A stretch of 64,000 nucleotides of DNA. It comes from Dulcicalothrix desertica PCC 7102 (lineage in GTDB: Bacteria; Cyanobacteriota; Cyanobacteriia; Cyanobacteriales; Nostocaceae). The notes below the pieces were generated by a model. That model worked only from the letters and a program-made list of their open reading frames with translations. It had not been told where the DNA came from and did not search any database. The stretch's first letter is position 1, and each line of letters starts with the position of its first letter. The DNA lies in NCBI RefSeq assembly GCF_003991905.1, contig NZ_RSCL01000004.1, positions 1 through 64,000 on the forward strand, given 5' to 3'. Of the stretch, positions 35,845 to 44,787 are shown piece after piece. The translations under genes were made by a program, and so were the position numbers.

Positions 35845-36459
35845 ATGTCAGGAGATATAACAAAACGGTTGAGTACGAAACGCGAATTATTACAGCGCAT
35901 CGAAGCGTTGGAATTTAAGCAAAGGTTGTTTCCAGCTTTGAGCGGACAAATTGATGCACTTGTACAATCTTTAGAGGATGTTAATCCGACTGACAACCCA
36001 CTATCACCGAACCATCATAATTTACTATCGGGTAGTTGGGATTTGATATACGCATCGCGAGGTACAGTTGTAACGCGCTCTTTTGCTTCAATTCCAGATT
36101 TTATTGAACGCGAAATCAAAATTAATCGTATTTGGCAAACATTGGTTATAAGTGAGAACGAGAACATTTCTACAATCAATAGCGCAGAAATTGCATTGCC
36201 TTTACTGGGAACATGGCAAATAGAAGCAGAAGGTTACTGGAAATCTGAAAGTGATGCCAAAACTGCAAAAGTCAGCTTTAGTGCATTTTCGACGCGCGCT
36301 ATAAATCCTTTTAATATATCTTGGACTCCTGAACTGAAAATTCCTGTTTTGGAGTTTCTCAGAAATGAGGCACTATGGATAACGTCTTATTTAGATGATG
36401 ACCTGCGAATAGGACGCGGAGCTACTGGAAATCTTTTTGTGTTTTCACGTAATGTGTAA
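35845..36459 (+). CDS. PAP/fibrillin family protein
   Basis: A 204-residue plastid-lipid-associated-protein homologue. KRELLQRIEALEFKQRLFPA leads in, then NLLSGSWDLIYASRGTVVTR is the family's core (L-x-G-x-W-x-L-x-Y-x-S). The rest is beta-rich, with a closing segment DDDLRIGRGATGNLFVFSR typical of fibrillins. In cyanobacteria and plastids these lipocalin-like proteins associate with thylakoid membranes and lipid or isoprenoid binding. It is a single gene with an ATG start. Confidence 0.87.
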   Translation: MSGDITKRLSTKRELLQRIEALEFKQRLFPALSGQIDALVQSLEDVNPTDNPLSPNHHNLLSGSWDLIYASRGTVVTRSFASIPDFIEREIKINRIWQTLVISENENISTINSAEIALPLLGTWQIEAEGYWKSESDAKTAKVSFSAFSTRAINPFNISWTPELKIPVLEFLRNEALWITSYLDDDLRIGRGATGNLFVFSRNV

Positions 36460-36829
36460 CACATATAAATAAAACTAAGTACGTAGTTTAAAAATACTGG
36501 AATTAAAGGACGCAATGCTGTTACGTCATTACCATGTGGGACTTTAAGTTCCAGTACCATAATGGTAATGATAATGGCTATCACACCATCGCGCTCATGC
36601 TTCTAACCTTCCTTTTAGCATATGTATATGCTTTGTTAATTGTTTAGATAGTAAGCATTTTAGCTTAATTGTGTAGAGGTATAAAATTAATAGAAAGTTA
36701 AAAATATTCTTGAAATATGTTATTTGTTGGTAAAGGTACAGAAATATAGCGCGCAAATGATAATCATATATATGTGTGCTTGAAGTGAATTACATCTCTA
36801 CATCAATCTTTCAAGTGCAGTCGATTTTA
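36460..36829. other. Intergenic, nothing recognised
   Basis: AT-rich gap between the fibrillin and glycosyltransferase genes. No hairpin family member, RNA gene or clear promoter box was seen. If the GTG at 36776 is the true start of the next gene, the gap is shorter. Confidence 0.35.
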
Positions 36830-38095
36830 ATGGTATGGCAAATGAAAGATTTATTAGTACTACTATCGCAGGTTTTACTTGGATGGCTTGTTTTTCAAAT
36901 CGTTAGTATCAGTATCTTTTTCATATCCCTACGCTCGACCCATAGCACTTACAGTCACGAAAAATTACCAAAAACTGCTGTTGTACTATCATTGCGGGGA
37001 GCAGACCCTTTTTTATCAAATGTTCTACGCGCGCTTCTACATCAAAATTATCCTGCATACGATTTAAAGATAGTTGTTGACAACATTACAGACCCAGCGT
37101 GGAATGTCGCTATAAATGTAATAACAGAGTTCGGCGCCAGCAACTGTTCTCTTAGCGTTTTAAAAAACCCCCTTTCTACATGCAGTCTTAAATGTAGTTC
37201 AATTGTTCAAGCCGTTTCTGAGCTAGATGCTTCATATCAAGTTGTAGTGTTGGTTGATGCGGATGCAATGGTTTATACAAACTGGTTGCGTGATTTAGTT
37301 AGTCCTTTAAATAGCCCAAAAGTCGGCGCCACAACAGGAAACCGCTGGTATTTACCCGATGGTATATACTGGGGTTCGCTAGTTAGATATATATGGAACG
37401 TCTCCGCAGTTATTCAAATGGTTTTATATCAAATAGCTTGGGGTGGTTCACTAGCGATAAAAACCGAAGTCATTCATCAAACAGGATTGATAGATATTTG
37501 GAAACGCGCGTATGCAGACGACACACCACTGCGAAGCATATTGAAAAAACACGGTTGGCAAATTAAGTTTGTCCCTTCAGTAATGTTGTTAAACCGTGAA
37601 GAATGTAAACTACCTAATTTAGTACACTGGTTAAGGCGCCAGTTATTTTCATCACGACTATATCACCCGTTTTGGTTTGCTGTGGTAGCTGATACTGTAT
37701 TCACAATACTAATACCAAATATAGTTTTACTAATTGGCGTAGTAGCATTAGTAACAAGAGATTTAAGCACATTCATATCAGCCGTAAGTTATTTTGCTGG
37801 CTATATGATATTCTTAGTCATTTTTATCTTGCTAATAGATAAACGCATCCGAAGTATAATTAGTAAACGCTGTGAAATATTACCAAAATCTTCACCCCTG
37901 ACCGCATTTAAACTTTTAATAGCACTACCCTTAACTCAATGGATAAACGCAATAGCAATGGTAGCTTCACATTGGGCGCCGACCATTAACTGGCGTGGTG
38001 TAACATATCGGATAAAAGGACGCTGGAACATAAAGTTAACTGAATACCATCCTTATCAAAGCAGCAAATCAAACAACAGCAAAATCTCTTTATAA
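36830..38095 (+). CDS. Membrane-bound family 2 glycosyltransferase (cellulose-synthase-like)
   Basis: About 421 residues. An N-terminal helix (LLVLLSQVLLGWLVFQIVSI), a GT-A domain with VVLVDADAMV (DAD metal site), GATTGNRWY, and YADDTPLRSIL, then RRQLFSSR (a QxxRW-like position that lacks the tryptophan), and C-terminal membrane helices from about residue 290. This resembles processive or HpnI-type GT2 enzymes. Start uncertain: GTG at 36776, ATG at 36830 (chosen) or 36842. It is a stand-alone gene; the product could be a glycolipid or polysaccharide. Confidence 0.85.
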   Translation: MVWQMKDLLVLLSQVLLGWLVFQIVSISIFFISLRSTHSTYSHEKLPKTAVVLSLRGADPFLSNVLRALLHQNYPAYDLKIVVDNITDPAWNVAINVITEFGASNCSLSVLKNPLSTCSLKCSSIVQAVSELDASYQVVVLVDADAMVYTNWLRDLVSPLNSPKVGATTGNRWYLPDGIYWGSLVRYIWNVSAVIQMVLYQIAWGGSLAIKTEVIHQTGLIDIWKRAYADDTPLRSILKKHGWQIKFVPSVMLLNREECKLPNLVHWLRRQLFSSRLYHPFWFAVVADTVFTILIPNIVLLIGVVALVTRDLSTFISAVSYFAGYMIFLVIFILLIDKRIRSIISKRCEILPKSSPLTAFKLLIALPLTQWINAIAMVASHWAPTINWRGVTYRIKGRWNIKLTEYHPYQSSKSNNSKISL

Positions 38096-38100
38096 CACAT

Positions 38101-38175
38101 CTTGTGGAGCGGGCATCCCTGCCCGCCCTACTATTTTGTAGTATAGGACGGGCAAGGATGCTCATCCCACAAGAA
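38101..38175. repeat. GGGCATCC hairpin repeats, head-to-head pair
   Basis: Copy at 38101-38130 (CTTGTGGAGCGGGCATCCCT...) and inverted copy at 38145-38175 (...CAAGGATGCTCATCCCACAA). It lies between the glycosyltransferase stop and the truncated LRV frame. Confidence 0.78.
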
Positions 38176-38191
38176 ACTATCTTACAATTAG

Positions 38192-38809
38192 AACAAGAAA
38201 ACAGAAGACGAAAGTATTAAAAATTACATTGCTAAAAATATTGCTACACCTATCCCAGTTCTTGAACGTCTTGCACTAGATTCTTCTGAACTTGTTTGCA
38301 TTAGTGTTACAGAAAATCCTAAAACTCCAGCAACTGCTCTCCATGCTTTAGTCAAATCAAAAGAAGTTAAAATTTGTAAGAATGTAGCAAAGCATCCTAC
38401 TACATCATTTAAAACTCTTTTAAAGCTAGCAGGAACCAATCATGAAATAAATTATTCATTACTAGAAAGAGAGAATCTTCCTAAAACAGTTATACGAAAA
38501 TTACTAAGAGCAACTTTAAATCTCATTAAACATGAAGATAGTATGATGGGATTTGAGTATGAAAGCTCGATAATTGAGAGAATTGCAAAACATCCAAACA
38601 CACCTATCGGGATGCTTGAAAAGCTAGCTTTTGAAAAATATCCTGAAATAACACGATACACTCAAAACAATGCTTCTGTAAGACAAAAAATTAGAGTATC
38701 TATAGCTAGTAATCTCAACACTCGTATTTATATATTAGAAGAAATATTACGGACATCTGATGATTATGTCAGGAAAATAGCAAAGAAAAATTTAAAACAT
38801 AAAACTTAA
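38192..38809 (+). pseudogene. Leucine-rich-repeat-variant (LRV) protein, 5' truncated
   Basis: An open frame of 205 codons with no start near its beginning. The first in-frame ATG (38543) leaves only 88 residues. LRV-type units are visible: NIATPIPVLERLALDSS, VTENPKTPATALHALVKS, VAKHPTTSFKTLLKLAG, IAKHPNTPIGMLEKLAF, and IASNLNTRIYILEEIL. LRV proteins are helical repeat scaffolds. The 5' part is missing exactly where the paired hairpin repeats end, so a rearrangement at the repeats probably removed it. A short product from 38543 could still be made. Confidence 0.75.
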
Positions 38810-38850
38810 AATTAGCTAATACTAAATAATATGAAACTGCGAGTAATTAA

Positions 38851-38884
38851 ATCCCCTCAACCCCCCTTAATAAGGGGGGCTAAG
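38851..38884. repeat. C/G-run hairpin
   Basis: ATCCCCTCAACCCCCCTTAA then TAAGGGGGGCTAAG, after the LRV frame; likely terminator. Confidence 0.65.
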
Positions 38885-39027
38885 AATAGAAATTTATTTC
38901 AGGCGCCAACATATGCTGTTAATGTTATGCGTTTTCACTGTATAATTCAATAACACCAAAAAATTAGATATCCTACCTATAGCTCACTCACTGTAGAATA
39001 TAAAAACTTGGCGCTTACTGGATTATT

Positions 39028-40116
39028 ATGGGCAACACATTTGGACATCTGTTTCGCATTACTACGTTTGGCGAGTCTCACGGTGGTGGAGTGGGAGTTG
39101 TGATTGATGGGTGTCCACCTAGGTTGGAAATTACCCCAGAAGAAATACAGTTTGAACTCGACAGGCGCCGTCCTGGGCAAAGTAAAATTGTCACACCACG
39201 CAAAGAAGATGATACATGTGAGATTCTCTCTGGTGTGTTTGAAGGCAAAACACTGGGAACCCCTATATCTATATTAGTACGCAACAAAAATACTCGTGCC
39301 CAAGACTATGACGAGATGTCGATGAAGTATCGCCCATCTCATGCTGATGCAACATATGATGCAAAATATGGGTTTCGTAACTGGGAAGGTGGTGGACGTT
39401 CTAGCGCGCGCGAGACTATTGGTAGAGTAGCAGCAGGCGCCATTGCTAAAAAAATTCTCCGTCAAGTTGCAGGTGTCGAAGTTATTGGTTACGTCAAACG
39501 CATCAAAGATTTAGAAGGTATTGTTGACCCAGGCGCCGTTACACTCGAACAAGTAGAAAGTAACATAGTCCGCTGTCCCGATGCCGAAGCAGCACAGCGT
39601 ATGATAGATTTAATCGAAAAAATTCGCAACGACGGTAACTCAATAGGTGGTGTCGTCGAATGCGTCGCGCGTAACGTACCCAAAGGATTAGGCGAACCTG
39701 TATTTGATAAACTCGAAGCGGATATTGCCAAAGGTGTAATGTCACTCCCTGCTAGCAAAGGATTTGAAATTGGTTCAGGATTTGGTGGAACATTATTAAC
39801 AGGGTTTGAACATAACGACGAATTTTATATCGATGAAAACGGTAACACTCGCACCGTCACCAACCGTTCTGGTGGCATTCAAGGCGGCATTTCCAACGGT
39901 GAAAATATCATCATAAATGTAGCATTTAAACCCACAGCCACCATCCGTAAAGAACAAAAAACCGTTACAAACGAAGGCGAAGAAACAACATTAGCAGGTA
40001 AAGGAAGACACGACCCCTGCGTATTACCACGCGCGGTTCCAATGGTCGAAGCAATGGTAGCACTAGTACTATGCGACCACTTACTAAGACATCATGGTCA
40101 ATGCAAAGTACTGTAA
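39028..40116 (+). CDS. aroC: Chorismate synthase
   Basis: 362 residues, normal length. It makes chorismate from EPSP with reduced FMN, the last step of the shikimate pathway. All signatures are present: [18 protein letters not shown] at the start, the region [16 protein letters not shown] then [14 protein letters not shown], and [16 protein letters not shown] start at 39028. It is a single transcription unit ending before a GGGCATCC hairpin. This conserved core gene carries three GGCGCC palindromes, consistent with the native genome signature. Confidence 0.98.
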   Translation: MGNTFGHLFRITTFGESHGGGVGVVIDGCPPRLEITPEEIQFELDRRRPGQSKIVTPRKEDDTCEILSGVFEGKTLGTPISILVRNKNTRAQDYDEMSMKYRPSHADATYDAKYGFRNWEGGGRSSARETIGRVAAGAIAKKILRQVAGVEVIGYVKRIKDLEGIVDPGAVTLEQVESNIVRCPDAEAAQRMIDLIEKIRNDGNSIGGVVECVARNVPKGLGEPVFDKLEADIAKGVMSLPASKGFEIGSGFGGTLLTGFEHNDEFYIDENGNTRTVTNRSGGIQGGISNGENIIINVAFKPTATIRKEQKTVTNEGEETTLAGKGRHDPCVLPRAVPMVEAMVALVLCDHLLRHHGQCKVL

Positions 40117-40135
40117 GTAAAATCTAACTGATCTT

Positions 40136-40163
40136 CTTGTGGAGCGGGCATCCCTGCCCGCCC
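40136..40163. repeat. GGGCATCC hairpin repeat
   Basis: CTTGTGGAGCGGGCATCCCT then GCCCGCCC, 20 bases past the aroC stop; probably serves as its terminator. Confidence 0.8.
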
Positions 40164-40216
40164 ATAAAGCTGATAACACACAGCAGCAGAATATTCTAAA
40201 AAAATAATATTTTGGC

Positions 40217-40378
40217 ATGAAGTCAATTGAAGAAATTCGTCAACAACTGGAGTATGGAGAGTTTGAATTTAGCCGTCATGCTTTTAAGCGCGCAGTAGAG
40301 CGTAACATTAGCGAACAAGATATCAAAGAAGCTGGAAAAAAGGCTGATATTTCCGTGGATGTTTTTGCCTTTAATTAA
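40217..40378 (+). pseudogene. DUF4258 protein, C-terminally truncated
   Basis: 53 codons beginning MKSIEEIRQQLEYGEFEFSR, then HAFKRAVERNISEQDIKEAG. This is the start of cyanobacterial DUF4258 proteins, which are about 75-100 residues and often sit beside small antitoxin-like genes. After KKADISVDVFAFN a stop follows and the conserved C-terminal half is absent. The loss is probably a deletion rather than the insertion element itself, which begins 280 bases later. Likely non-functional. Confidence 0.7.
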
Positions 40379-40578
40379 TTGATATCCATAACAAAGAAAA
40401 CGCCCCAAGGTATGTGAAGAAGGACAAAAATCCCCCGTATAATTAGGTGGCGATTTTTTGGAGTAATTCGGAGTCAATAGTAGTAAAAGAATATCTATAT
40501 CCATCAGACCGATGAATGGGTTTGGTATTTTTCGGGCTAAAGCTTGTTTCTTTACCTCCAAATGGAATGTTATTTCTT

Positions 40579-40660
40579 CTACTGTGAGTGTTCTAAATAC
40601 AGCTTTACCGCTTCAGTTACAATTATTTCAGGTGATTGTCCTGTCTGACGCGCAAAATCT
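40579..40660 (-). pseudogene. Ribbon-helix-helix antitoxin-like C-terminus, cut by the IS
   Basis: DFARQTGQSPEIIVTEAVKL then YLEHSQ and a stop. This matches the helix pair of small RHH (CopG-like) antitoxins. The 5' part is gone: the frame runs straight into the left end of the insertion sequence at 40661. Confidence 0.55.
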
Positions 40661-41955
40661 GGTTCTTGCGTACTTAACGTGCTAAAATAGTAGCGTACAC
40701 ATTAATATTTCAGTAAATTTAATTATGAAAAGAGTCCTTACTCAACTCTTAAACTTACCAGACGTAACGGTAGAATCCAGTATACAAGAGGGTTTGGTAT
40801 TAATTTTATCAGTAAGCAAAAAGGAAAAAAGTGCAGTATGTCCGCACTGCGGTACAAAGTCAAGACATCTACACCAGAATCAAAACCATTTAGTAAAAGA
40901 TTTACCAATGGGGGATAAAGAAGTAATACTAAATTTAAATAGACGAAGATTTAAGTGTAAAAAATGTCGAAAAACTTTTAGTGAGCAGCTTGATTTTGTT
41001 GGAACAAAAAAGAGTTTTACGCATCGATACGCAGAAAATATTGTTAAGCAAGTTATTAGTAGTAATGTAAGTAATGTTGCGGAAAATAATGGATTAAGTG
41101 ATGAAGAGGTTAATTCAATGATTGAAGACGTAGCTCAAAAATTGCTGCCAATAGATTTAAGCAATTTAAGAAGGTTGGGAATCGATGAAATTAGTTTGGT
41201 TAAAGGTCAAGGAAAGTTTATTGTTGTACTTGTAGATATAGATACGGGGAAATTAATAGGGTTAGTAAAAGTAATATTGCAAATTGTAATAGAAAATTTT
41301 ATGAAAACGTGGGGAGAAGAAGTTTTAGAAAAAATAGAAGAAGTCAGTATGGATATGACCGGAAATTATAAAAGTTTAGTCGATAAAGTTTGCTCAAACG
41401 CTGTTGTGACGGTAGATAGGTTCCATATTACCAAAGTTATACATCAAGAGCTAAATCAAGCTAGAATAGACGAAAAGAAAACAGCTTTAGAATTAAATGT
41501 CGAGTCAAGAGAAAAAGTATTTGATAGTTTAAAAGGTAACAAGTTTACGCTCTTAAAAGCTGAAGATAAACTTACGGATAAACAAAAAGATAAATTAGAT
41601 AAAATCAGGGAAGCGTCACCTTTATTAGGAATTATGCATTCATTGAAAGAGGAATTTCATGATATTTTTGATAACAGTGAAGATTTAGGAGAAGGAACTT
41701 TAGAGCTTCTAGATTGGTTAGAGAAAGCTGAACCTTATTACCAAAAAAGTGTTAAAACAATTAAACGATGGTTTGGAGAGATAATAGGATATTTTGAAAG
41801 AAAAACTACTAATGGAGTAGTAGAAGGAATAAATAATAAATTAAAATTGATAAAAAGAAGTGGATTTGGTTTTAGAAATTTTCGCAATTTTGAAATTAGA
41901 GCTTTACTTTCTTGGCATTATAATATTAATTTAGCACGCTAAGTACGCAAGAACC
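40661..41955 (+). mobile_element. Insertion sequence, ISL3 family
   Basis: A 1295-base element. Its 26-base terminal inverted repeats (40661-40686 and 41930-41955) begin GGTTCTTGCGTACTTA and differ at one position. It holds a single intact transposase gene and contains no GGCGCC. The flanking eight bases (CAAAATCT left, GATTAAAT right) are not a direct repeat, and the flanking gene fragments differ. So either one flank was deleted after insertion or recombination joined two sites. Confidence 0.88.
40725..41942 (+). CDS. ISL3 family transposase
   Basis: 405 residues, full length. The N-terminal zinc-finger region shows CPHCGTKSRHLH and RRRFKCKKCRKTF. The DDE residues are expected in RRLGIDEISLVKGQGK (first Asp), EVSMDMTGNY (second Asp) and TTNGVVEGINNKLKLIKRSG (Glu). 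All are present, so the element may still be active. ATG start inside the left end, stop 13 bases from the right end. Codon use is more AT-rich than in neighbouring core genes such as aroC. Confidence 0.93.
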   Translation: MKRVLTQLLNLPDVTVESSIQEGLVLILSVSKKEKSAVCPHCGTKSRHLHQNQNHLVKDLPMGDKEVILNLNRRRFKCKKCRKTFSEQLDFVGTKKSFTHRYAENIVKQVISSNVSNVAENNGLSDEEVNSMIEDVAQKLLPIDLSNLRRLGIDEISLVKGQGKFIVVLVDIDTGKLIGLVKVILQIVIENFMKTWGEEVLEKIEEVSMDMTGNYKSLVDKVCSNAVVTVDRFHITKVIHQELNQARIDEKKTALELNVESREKVFDSLKGNKFTLLKAEDKLTDKQKDKLDKIREASPLLGIMHSLKEEFHDIFDNSEDLGEGTLELLDWLEKAEPYYQKSVKTIKRWFGEIIGYFERKTTNGVVEGINNKLKLIKRSGFGFRNFRNFEIRALLSWHYNINLAR

Positions 41956-42062
41956 GATTAAATGCAGTACCCCAGTTACTACAAACAGGAATGAGCATCG
42001 AACAAGTCGCACAGATTCTTTCGTTAACAGTGCAAGAAGTTGAAAGTTTAAACCCTAATTAG
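41956..42062 (+). pseudogene. Rpn/PD-(D/E)XK-type protein C-terminal fragment
   Basis: After the right end of the IS, the frame reads RLNAVPQLLQTGMSIEQVAQ, then ILSLTVQEVESLNPN and stop. This tail is typical of Rpn-family recombination-promoting nuclease/putative transposase proteins in cyanobacteria (from memory). The nuclease domain is missing. Confidence 0.6.
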
Positions 42063-42093
42063 AAATTAGTGGGGTTCCCAAAATTAAATAATA

Positions 42094-42114
42094 TAATGTA
42101 ATGTAATGTAATGT
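42094..42114. repeat. TAATG pentamer tandem repeat
   Basis: Four consecutive TAATG units just before the antitoxin gene at 42133. Variation in copy number could alter promoter spacing; no more can be said. Confidence 0.6.
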
Positions 42115-42132
42115 AGCCAAGTATAAATAATT

Positions 42133-42354
42133 ATGAACACTCTAACAGAAATCGAAGCTGCAATTAAAAACTTGCCAGAAGATGATGCCCGTCAACTTGC
42201 TGCATGGCTTCAAGCATATTTAAATGATATGTGGGATGAGCAAATAAAGGCAGACTTTATGTCAGGGAAGTTAGATAAATTAATAGCTAAAGCAGAAGCG
42301 GACATAGTAGCAAACCGTATTAAAGATTTAGATGAAGTCCTTAACGACGATTGA
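42133..42354 (+). CDS. Antitoxin-like protein of a type II toxin-antitoxin pair
   Basis: A 73-residue acidic, helical protein: IEAAIKNLPEDDARQLAAWL, then QAYLNDMWDEQIKADFMSG, ending in IKDLDEVLNDD. This pattern is common in small cyanobacterial proteins found directly before RelE/ParE-like toxins. Its end overlaps the toxin start by 23 bases, the usual coupled arrangement. The protein appears complete, starting at ATG 42133. The DNA-binding part, if any, is not obvious. A TAATG tandem repeat sits about 20 bases upstream. Confidence 0.72.
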   Translation: MNTLTEIEAAIKNLPEDDARQLAAWLQAYLNDMWDEQIKADFMSGKLDKLIAKAEADIVANRIKDLDEVLNDD

Positions 42355-42520
42355 TTTCTGGCGAGCGAAAAAAGCTTATCGCATTTGGCAAGAAAACCAA
42401 CAGCACCCCTCACTGCATTTCAAAAAGGTGGGGAAAAATCTTTGGTCTGCGCGTGTAACAGATGATTATTACTGGTTTTGGATTGGTTCCCATAATGAAT
42501 ATGATGCTCTGTTAAATTAA
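42332..42520 (+). CDS. RelE/ParE-like toxin, shortened
   Basis: 62 residues: MKSLTTIDFWRAKKAYRIW, HPSLHFKKVGKNLWSARV, and DDYYWFWIGSHNEYDALLN. Relatives I recall are about 85-95 residues. They have a helix between DFW and the KKAYRLW segment, and a strand (RALAV-like) between the WSARV and DDYYWFW segments. Both appear deleted in frame, while both ends are conserved. The RelE/ParE fold is therefore probably incomplete and the toxin inactive. It overlaps the antitoxin gene in a different frame. The start at 42332 is set by that overlap. Confidence 0.65.
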   Translation: MKSLTTIDFWRAKKAYRIWQENQQHPSLHFKKVGKNLWSARVTDDYYWFWIGSHNEYDALLN

Positions 42521-42603
42521 CATTCACTAACATTCACTTTTGACACTCTCAGCCGCTTCTGGTCTGAGATTCTGCGGACAAAGTAGCTTGCTTCCTAGGC
42601 TCC

Positions 42604-42843
42604 TTACGCGGAACGTGCCACACCAAAATCAATCCTAATTAGTCCAAATATTCCGCCGCTACCAGGCACCACAAAGTCATCTATCTTGGCACCTGTCTTA
42701 CCGTTATAACGTGCAACTTTATTTCTACTTTGTTGAGTACTAATAGAACTTGAAAGGTATAAATTACCATCAGAACCAAAGGTTAAGTCTTCTACAAAGT
42801 CTAATCCGTAATGTTTATAATTTATGTATAAAATTATTGGCAA
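42604..42843 (-). pseudogene. NHL/beta-propeller-type protein fragment
   Basis: About 79 codons: EDLTFGSDGNLYLSSSIS, then KVARYNGKTGAKIDDFVVPG, GSGGIFG. This is a blade of the NHL/Vgb-like propeller found in cyanobacterial PEP-CTERM proteins (xLTFGPDGNLYV pattern). It has no signal peptide and no further blades, and both ends are unrelated sequence. A gene relic. Confidence 0.65.
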
Positions 42844-42845
42844 TT

Positions 42846-43421
42846 TTAGGCGCCTTTAGGTAGTGCTGTTTGCTTATTCACAGGCGGCGGCATCTTGTGG
42901 AGCATTTCTTTAGAACTACCCCTCATAAGACAGTGCCATTCGTCAAAAGTATCTCGGAAACATATACCGCTACTGTCAGGAAAAGAAGTAACGGAGCAGT
43001 TTTTTCCAGCTGAATAAAGACGATTAATTTCATAGCAAACATAACTGGTGTAGCTGCCTCTAATATCGTATATAGGTTTTTCTGTGTCGATGGCTAAAAT
43101 TTTTCCCCCTTGATAACGAGTGTATGTAAAGTCGTTTGTGTTGAATGGACGCGAGCGTGGGGCAACTTTAAGATTAAGATTGTCGATAAGCCATAAAGAA
43201 CTAGTAGGGCTAACTTGACCAGGAGTTCCATTATGCCATTCGTTATCGCAGATAAAATACATCTTTGCTTGTTCGACACTAAGCGCTCCCCTGGACGGTT
43301 CTGTTCTTGATGGACAAGTGCGAGGTTTAAGTGTCGTTCCATACGTGGAAGTCTCAGCAATTACTGCGGTAGGTATTAAAATTGCAAGCAGCATAGTGCC
43401 GATTATTTTGAGATTAAGCAT
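42846..43421 (-). CDS. Secreted cysteine-containing protein, unknown
   Basis: 191 residues from the ATG at 43421. A signal peptide is clear: LKIIGTMLLAILIPTAVIA (about 4-22). The mature part holds seven cysteines spread along it (TCPSRTEP, YFICDNEW, YVCYEINR, KNCSVTS, GICFRD, WHCLMRG), suggesting disulfides in the periplasm or outside the cell. A longer frame to 43469 exists but would bury the signal peptide. I recognise no family. It lies directly next to the NHL fragment (two bases after its own stop). Confidence 0.68.
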   Translation of the reverse strand: MLNLKIIGTMLLAILIPTAVIAETSTYGTTLKPRTCPSRTEPSRGALSVEQAKMYFICDNEWHNGTPGQVSPTSSLWLIDNLNLKVAPRSRPFNTNDFTYTRYQGGKILAIDTEKPIYDIRGSYTSYVCYEINRLYSAGKNCSVTSFPDSSGICFRDTFDEWHCLMRGSSKEMLHKMPPPVNKQTALPKGA

Positions 43422-43639
43422 TAATTCCACTTTCCAGTACTTAAATAGTATTTTTACTTTCGGTAACAATAATTGAATGCTTTGTTTACTTCAGTGATTG
43501 ATATCACGTATTTTTACTGATATCAATCACACTTTTATTAATGGGAAAGCGTGTAACAGCTAATTTTGATGCAGTTAAATCGGCGCCAACAAAGTAACGA
43601 ACGGCGCTGATAATATTAATTATATACTTAGATATTTCT

Positions 43640-44203
43640 TTAAGCAGCATTAAATATATTCTCCCTGTGCCATCGCAAAGCTTCTACCCTTGGGTAATAT
43701 TGCTGTTGCGCTGGTAATATAATCTGTTCCCCTACAAATTGTCGCATTGGTTTACAGTTCGGCGCCTCTTCTCTCAAACCATCCATAACAATAATTGAGT
43801 AATCATCATTAATACTGAACCATTCATCTATCAATACCTGTGTTAGCACGCTTCTATTATGAGAGTCTTGTAAGATTTGCCACAACTCATCATCCAAGTA
43901 CGCATATTCTACTGCTTGTTTGATGGCGCCTGCTGATACTAGTTTTGCTTTGGATGTAATAGCTAACTCAAATCCTGGGTTTGGTTGGAAATGCCAAAAC
44001 CCATCGCTTCGTAGGTAAAAAAATGGCTGACCTATATCTGGCTTGCGGTTCGGTTCCAAGTAGCGCCAAACGTTCATAAATGTGGCGACCAGTTCACCAG
44101 ATAGGGGTATTTGATTTTTTCTAATCTCTCCTCGGCTGATTAATTCGATAATAGATAATAGTAAAATTGGTTTGTTGGGCGCCGTTCCTGTGCTGCGATT
44201 CAT
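43640..44203 (-). pseudogene. HNH endonuclease-type protein lacking its HNH domain
   Basis: 187 codons. RSTGTAPNKPILLLSIIELI, then ISRGEIRKNQIPLSGELVAT, PFFYLRSDGFWHF matches the N-terminal domain of McrA-type HNH endonucleases, which may recognise modified DNA. Complete relatives run to about 290-300 residues and end with an HNH nuclease domain. Here the frame stops at WHRENIFNAA before it. The first 15-20 residues of the family are missing too, where an unrelated HAF-repeat relic begins. Probably inactive. Confidence 0.7.
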
Positions 44204-44668
44204 TATCTACGTACTAGTAATGGGCAAATCGAACAAATAGGTAGTAACTTGCTACCCAACGCTATCAATAACAGAACTCAAATAGTTGGTGAATTTTCTC
44301 TAACAAATAATCAAACTCGTGCTTTTTTATGGGATAGAATCAGTGGTGTTCGCGATTTGGGTGTTTTAGGTATAAGTAATAACGGTGATAGTTTCAGCAG
44401 TGCTTATGGTATCAATAATAAAAGTCAAGTAGTTGGTACTTCTACTACAAATATTGGTACTAGTGGCTTTATTTGGTCTGACAGTGTTATAACCGACCTA
44501 CAAAGTCTTATCAATCCGTCGAGTGGTTGGGTTATACAAGATGCTTGGGCAATTAATGACAACGGGTACATTGTTGGCAATGGTGTTTTTAACGGCTTAG
44601 AACGCGCTTTTCTCTTGGCGCCAAGTAAGAATTTTTTGGTTCGAGGAAGCAGAGTTTTACTAAGGTGA
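44201..44668 (+). pseudogene. HAF-repeat extracellular protein fragment
   Basis: The frame opens at the junction with the HNH relic: HYLRTSNGQIEQIGSNLLPN, then AINNRTQIVGEFSLTNNQTR, AFLWDRISGVRDLGVLG (a HAF unit), AYGINNKSQVVGTS and AWAINDNGYIVGNG. HAF proteins are exported beta-propeller-like proteins. No signal peptide or upstream part remains. After AFLLAP (about 44620) the reading runs into another gene's sequence. A relic broken at both ends. Confidence 0.72.
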
Positions 44669-44787
44669 CATCTACAACTTGAGGAACGGCACCTCTGGCT
44701 AAACTCTCGTAATCTTGTAATATTTTTTCAAGCGCGCTCAGTGCTGAAACATGAACGTAAAGCGCATCAGGTAACAGCTTACCATTA
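44620..44787 (-). pseudogene. Gene fragment with LPDALYVHVSAL motif
   Basis: Minus-strand open frame: GKLLPDALYVHVSALSALEK, then ILQDYESLARGAVPQVVDVT, LVKL. It looks like a segment of the putative methyltransferases associated with DNA phosphorothioation genes, as I remember them; this needs a database search. It is cut by an ACGGATGTA fragment on one side and by the HAF relic on the other. Confidence 0.4.

Noticed and set aside
39078-39758. Minus-strand frames across aroC
   Set aside because: They are shadows of a highly conserved chorismate synthase gene.
40223-40561. 112-codon minus-strand frame opposite the DUF4258 relic
   Set aside because: It is antisense to a recognisable family start and low in protein-like character.
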